Below, piece after piece: positions 62,586-64,000 of a stretch of DNA of 64,000 nucleotides. This stretch comes from Evansella clarkii. GTDB lineage: Bacteria; Bacillota; Bacilli; Bacillales; Salisediminibacteriaceae. Numbering within the stretch: position 1 is the first letter of the stretch; each line of letters opens with the position of its first letter. The stretch is taken from positions 3,438,040-3,502,039 of the forward strand of contig NZ_KV917376.1 in the NCBI RefSeq assembly GCF_002019695.1, in the 5' to 3' direction. A program made the position numbers and the translations under genes. The notes under the pieces are model-generated. The model made no database searches and was not told the origin of the DNA. It worked only from the letters and a program-made list of their open reading frames with translations.

Positions 62586-63482
62586 TTATTTCTTCCCTTT
62601 ATCTAATGGCAGGTCCGGATCGGCGGTCCATTCGTTCATGGAACCGTCATAGATTGCAACGTTTTTTTGTCCCAGCTTGTTTAAAACAAGCGCGTTCCAT
62701 GTGGCAGCGATTCCGCCACCGCAATAAGTGATTACTTTTTTATCCGGATCAAGAGCTCCCGTTTTTACAAAAGTCTCCCGGAGATCTTCCTCATCGTGGA
62801 GCTCCTTTGATTCCATGTCTGATAAGTCTCCGAAAAATACATTCTTACTTCCGGGGATGTGGCCATTGCGGGCATACGTATTTGTCTCGCCGAGAAAATC
62901 TGCCTCTGACAAGCTGTTAATGAGAACTGTATCTTTGTCGTCCATCGCCCTTTTTACGTCTTCTTTTGTTGCCAGAAGTTCAGGGCGGCGCTCCCCTTTA
63001 AAGTTACCTTTCGGATAAGCTCCCGGTTTATCGGTTACTGGCCTGCCTTCATCTTTCCATTTCGGCAGTCCCCCTTCCAGTACCGCTACATTATCGAATC
63101 CTTCATATTTAAGCTGCCATGCAAGCCGGGATGCCCAGTAAGAAGCGACAACAGGGACACCAACGAGTGGGCCCTGGTCGTAAATGACAACGTATGTCCC
63201 ATCTCCGACACCTAATTCACTCATTTTTTCAATAAATTTATCTCTTGGGGGTACGGTAAATGGGAGCTCGGCTTCCGGATCGGACAATTCACTTAAGATG
63301 TCCGCAAACACTGCCCCAGGAATATGCTCTTTGTCATATGCTTCCTTTCCGGGCCATGCCTCTGCCTGTCCGCCATCTTCAGGAATCTTCAAAAATGTTG
63401 TTGCATCAATCAGCCTTAAATCCGGATCATCAAGTCTTTTATCAAGCCACTCTGTATCAACAAATAAAGGTACCTGTTCCAC
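62586..63482 (-). CDS. Thiosulfate/mercaptopyruvate sulfurtransferase (two rhodanese domains)
   Basis: A 298-residue two-domain rhodanese. The N-terminal, inactive domain (about 1-140) has WLDKRLDDPDLRLIDAT and GDGTYVVIYDQG; the C-terminal domain (about 160-295) has the catalytic Cys near 253 in TYCGGGIAAT. The loop CGGGIA is not the CGSGVT of mercaptopyruvate sulfurtransferases nor the CRKGVT of bovine rhodanese, so the sulfur donor is open. Start is GTG 63482 with AGGAGG. Confidence 0.9.
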   Translation of the reverse strand: MEQVPLFVDTEWLDKRLDDPDLRLIDATTFLKIPEDGGQAEAWPGKEAYDKEHIPGAVFADILSELSDPEAELPFTVPPRDKFIEKMSELGVGDGTYVVIYDQGPLVGVPVVASYWASRLAWQLKYEGFDNVAVLEGGLPKWKDEGRPVTDKPGAYPKGNFKGERRPELLATKEDVKRAMDDKDTVLINSLSEADFLGETNTYARNGHIPGSKNVFFGDLSDMESKELHDEEDLRETFVKTGALDPDKKVITYCGGGIAATWNALVLNKLGQKNVAIYDGSMNEWTADPDLPLDKGKK

Positions 63483-63589
63483 AGAAACTCCTCCTTTTGG
63501 TAAAAAACTGTATGCCTACTTTTCAGATTGCGGTTGATTTTGTGGTAAATTTACCTATATACTATCATCCCCGGAAATACCCGCTAAAT

Positions 63590-63622
63590 AAACAAAACCA
63601 GGCAGCCTCAGCCACCTGGTCA
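63590..63622 (-). terminator. Terminator of the UPF0316 gene
   Basis: On the minus strand ACCAGGTGGCTGAGGCTGCCTGGT forms a stem, followed by TTTGTTTAT, 13 bp beyond the stop at 63635. Confidence 0.75.
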
Positions 63623-63634
63623 TAATAATATATG

Positions 63635-64000
63635 TTATGCTGATTTTTTCTTCCTTAACCAGCGTTCTCTGCGCTGCTTCATACCTTTTGTAATGTAACC
63701 GCCTTTGAAGTTCCGCGGTTCATACGAAGCGACAAACGCTTTTTCTTCAAACTCATCAATGATCCGGTAAAATTCTTTTTCTCTGTCCCGTCTCGCTGTA
63801 CAGTAAAGCAAATAACGGTCTGTGGAGATCCCTTCCACGCTTGACGTGGAAACACTGAAGCCCACTTCCCTCAGCCTGCTGATCAACGCTTCATTTCTTT
63901 GCGGAATATTTGCTTCAATGGTTACATAACCAATCGCCAGTTTTTCCTCAATCCACGCACCTATATATAAACCTGCCCCGAATCCTAACGCGTAGGCAGC
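63635..64000 (-). CDS. UPF0316/DUF2179 membrane protein, 5' end outside the window
   Basis: The reading frame continues without a break to the window edge, so only the C-terminal 121 codons are seen. The visible part starts [23 protein letters not shown], the end of a membrane segment, followed by the DUF2179 domain with [18 protein letters not shown] and a basic tail ([15 protein letters not shown]). It matches the UPF0316 proteins of Bacilli. The TTG near 63886 is internal. DUF2179 is a small ligand-binding-like fold; function unknown. Confidence 0.88.
   Translation of the reverse strand, partial: AAYALGFGAGLYIGAWIEEKLAIGYVTIEANIPQRNEALISRLREVGFSVSTSSVEGISTDRYLLYCTARRDREKEFYRIIDEFEEKAFVASYEPRNFKGGYITKGMKQRRERWLRKKKSA

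Noticed and set aside
1-64000. tRNA or rRNA genes
   Set aside because: No cloverleaf-like segment or rRNA signature was recognised on either strand by eye; a tRNAscan run would settle it.

Overview
The window looks like an ordinary chromosomal stretch of a Bacillaceae member (Firmicutes). Signs are strong GGAGG-type ribosome-binding sites with frequent GTG/TTG starts, canonical sigma-A promoters, intrinsic terminators behind most transcripts, and many proteins that match Bacillus subtilis families (GuaC, YvgN, YkuD, RNase J, PrsA, Vpr-like protease, YppF, UPF0316). Two copies of an ectoine-hydrolase-like gene and a set of acidic secreted proteins suggest a salt-adapted, possibly haloalkaliphilic relative, but the species cannot be fixed from the sequence. 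No rRNA, tRNA, CRISPR array or prophage was seen.

Layout. 0-6.5 kb: RNase H-like protein, GMP reductase, a kinase-fold gene behind a yybP-ykoY manganese riboswitch, aldo-keto reductase and small membrane proteins. 6.6-14.4 kb: a one-direction catabolic block (cyclase, enoyl-CoA hydratase, PucR regulator, two DoeA-like hydrolases flanking a trans-sulfuration-fold PLP enzyme). 14.7-23.3 kb: an acidic exported protein, a PAS-GGDEF protein, an MpsC-family protein, iron alcohol dehydrogenase, a frameshifted CBO0543 gene, and a large GAF-PAS-PAS-GGDEF-EAL protein whose leader carries a c-di-GMP-I riboswitch. 23.6-29.5 kb: a tight operon RidA / PLP dehydratase / amidohydrolase / YheO-type regulator / AbgT transporter with a divergent AlaX-type tRNA editing gene. 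29.5-42.2 kb: flavin oxidoreductase, MATE exporter, topoisomerase III, RNase J, AraC regulator divergent from a copper amine oxidase. 42.3-48.4 kb: secretion block with two exported proteases around the foldase PrsA. 48.9-57.3 kb: acetyltransferase, methyltransferase, YkuD, STAS protein, a 52-bp minisatellite, a polar amino-acid ABC transporter, catalase, YppF. 57.5-64 kb: a DUF2812 gene and a padR gene cut in two by a solo-TnpB insertion sequence, then SDR, DinB, rhodanese and the 3' part of a UPF0316 gene.

Main points for a second look: (i) the manganese riboswitch in front of a kinase-like gene rather than an exporter; (ii) the c-di-GMP aptamer controlling a protein with both synthesis and hydrolysis domains; (iii) the 23.6-29.5 kb operon, which reads as peptide or acyl-amino-acid uptake and dehydration with built-in protection against reactive enamines and against mischarged tRNA-Ala; (iv) the duplicated DoeA pair without the rest of the ectoine pathway; (v) a precise TnpB-element insertion in padR whose empty site can be rebuilt; (vi) an ABC permease whose well-placed start is ATC; (vii) an interspersed repeat family at 10.8, 17.7 and 41.4 kb, and the 52-bp hairpin repeat at 51.5 kb; (viii) an unassigned structured leader at 16.95-17.25 kb.
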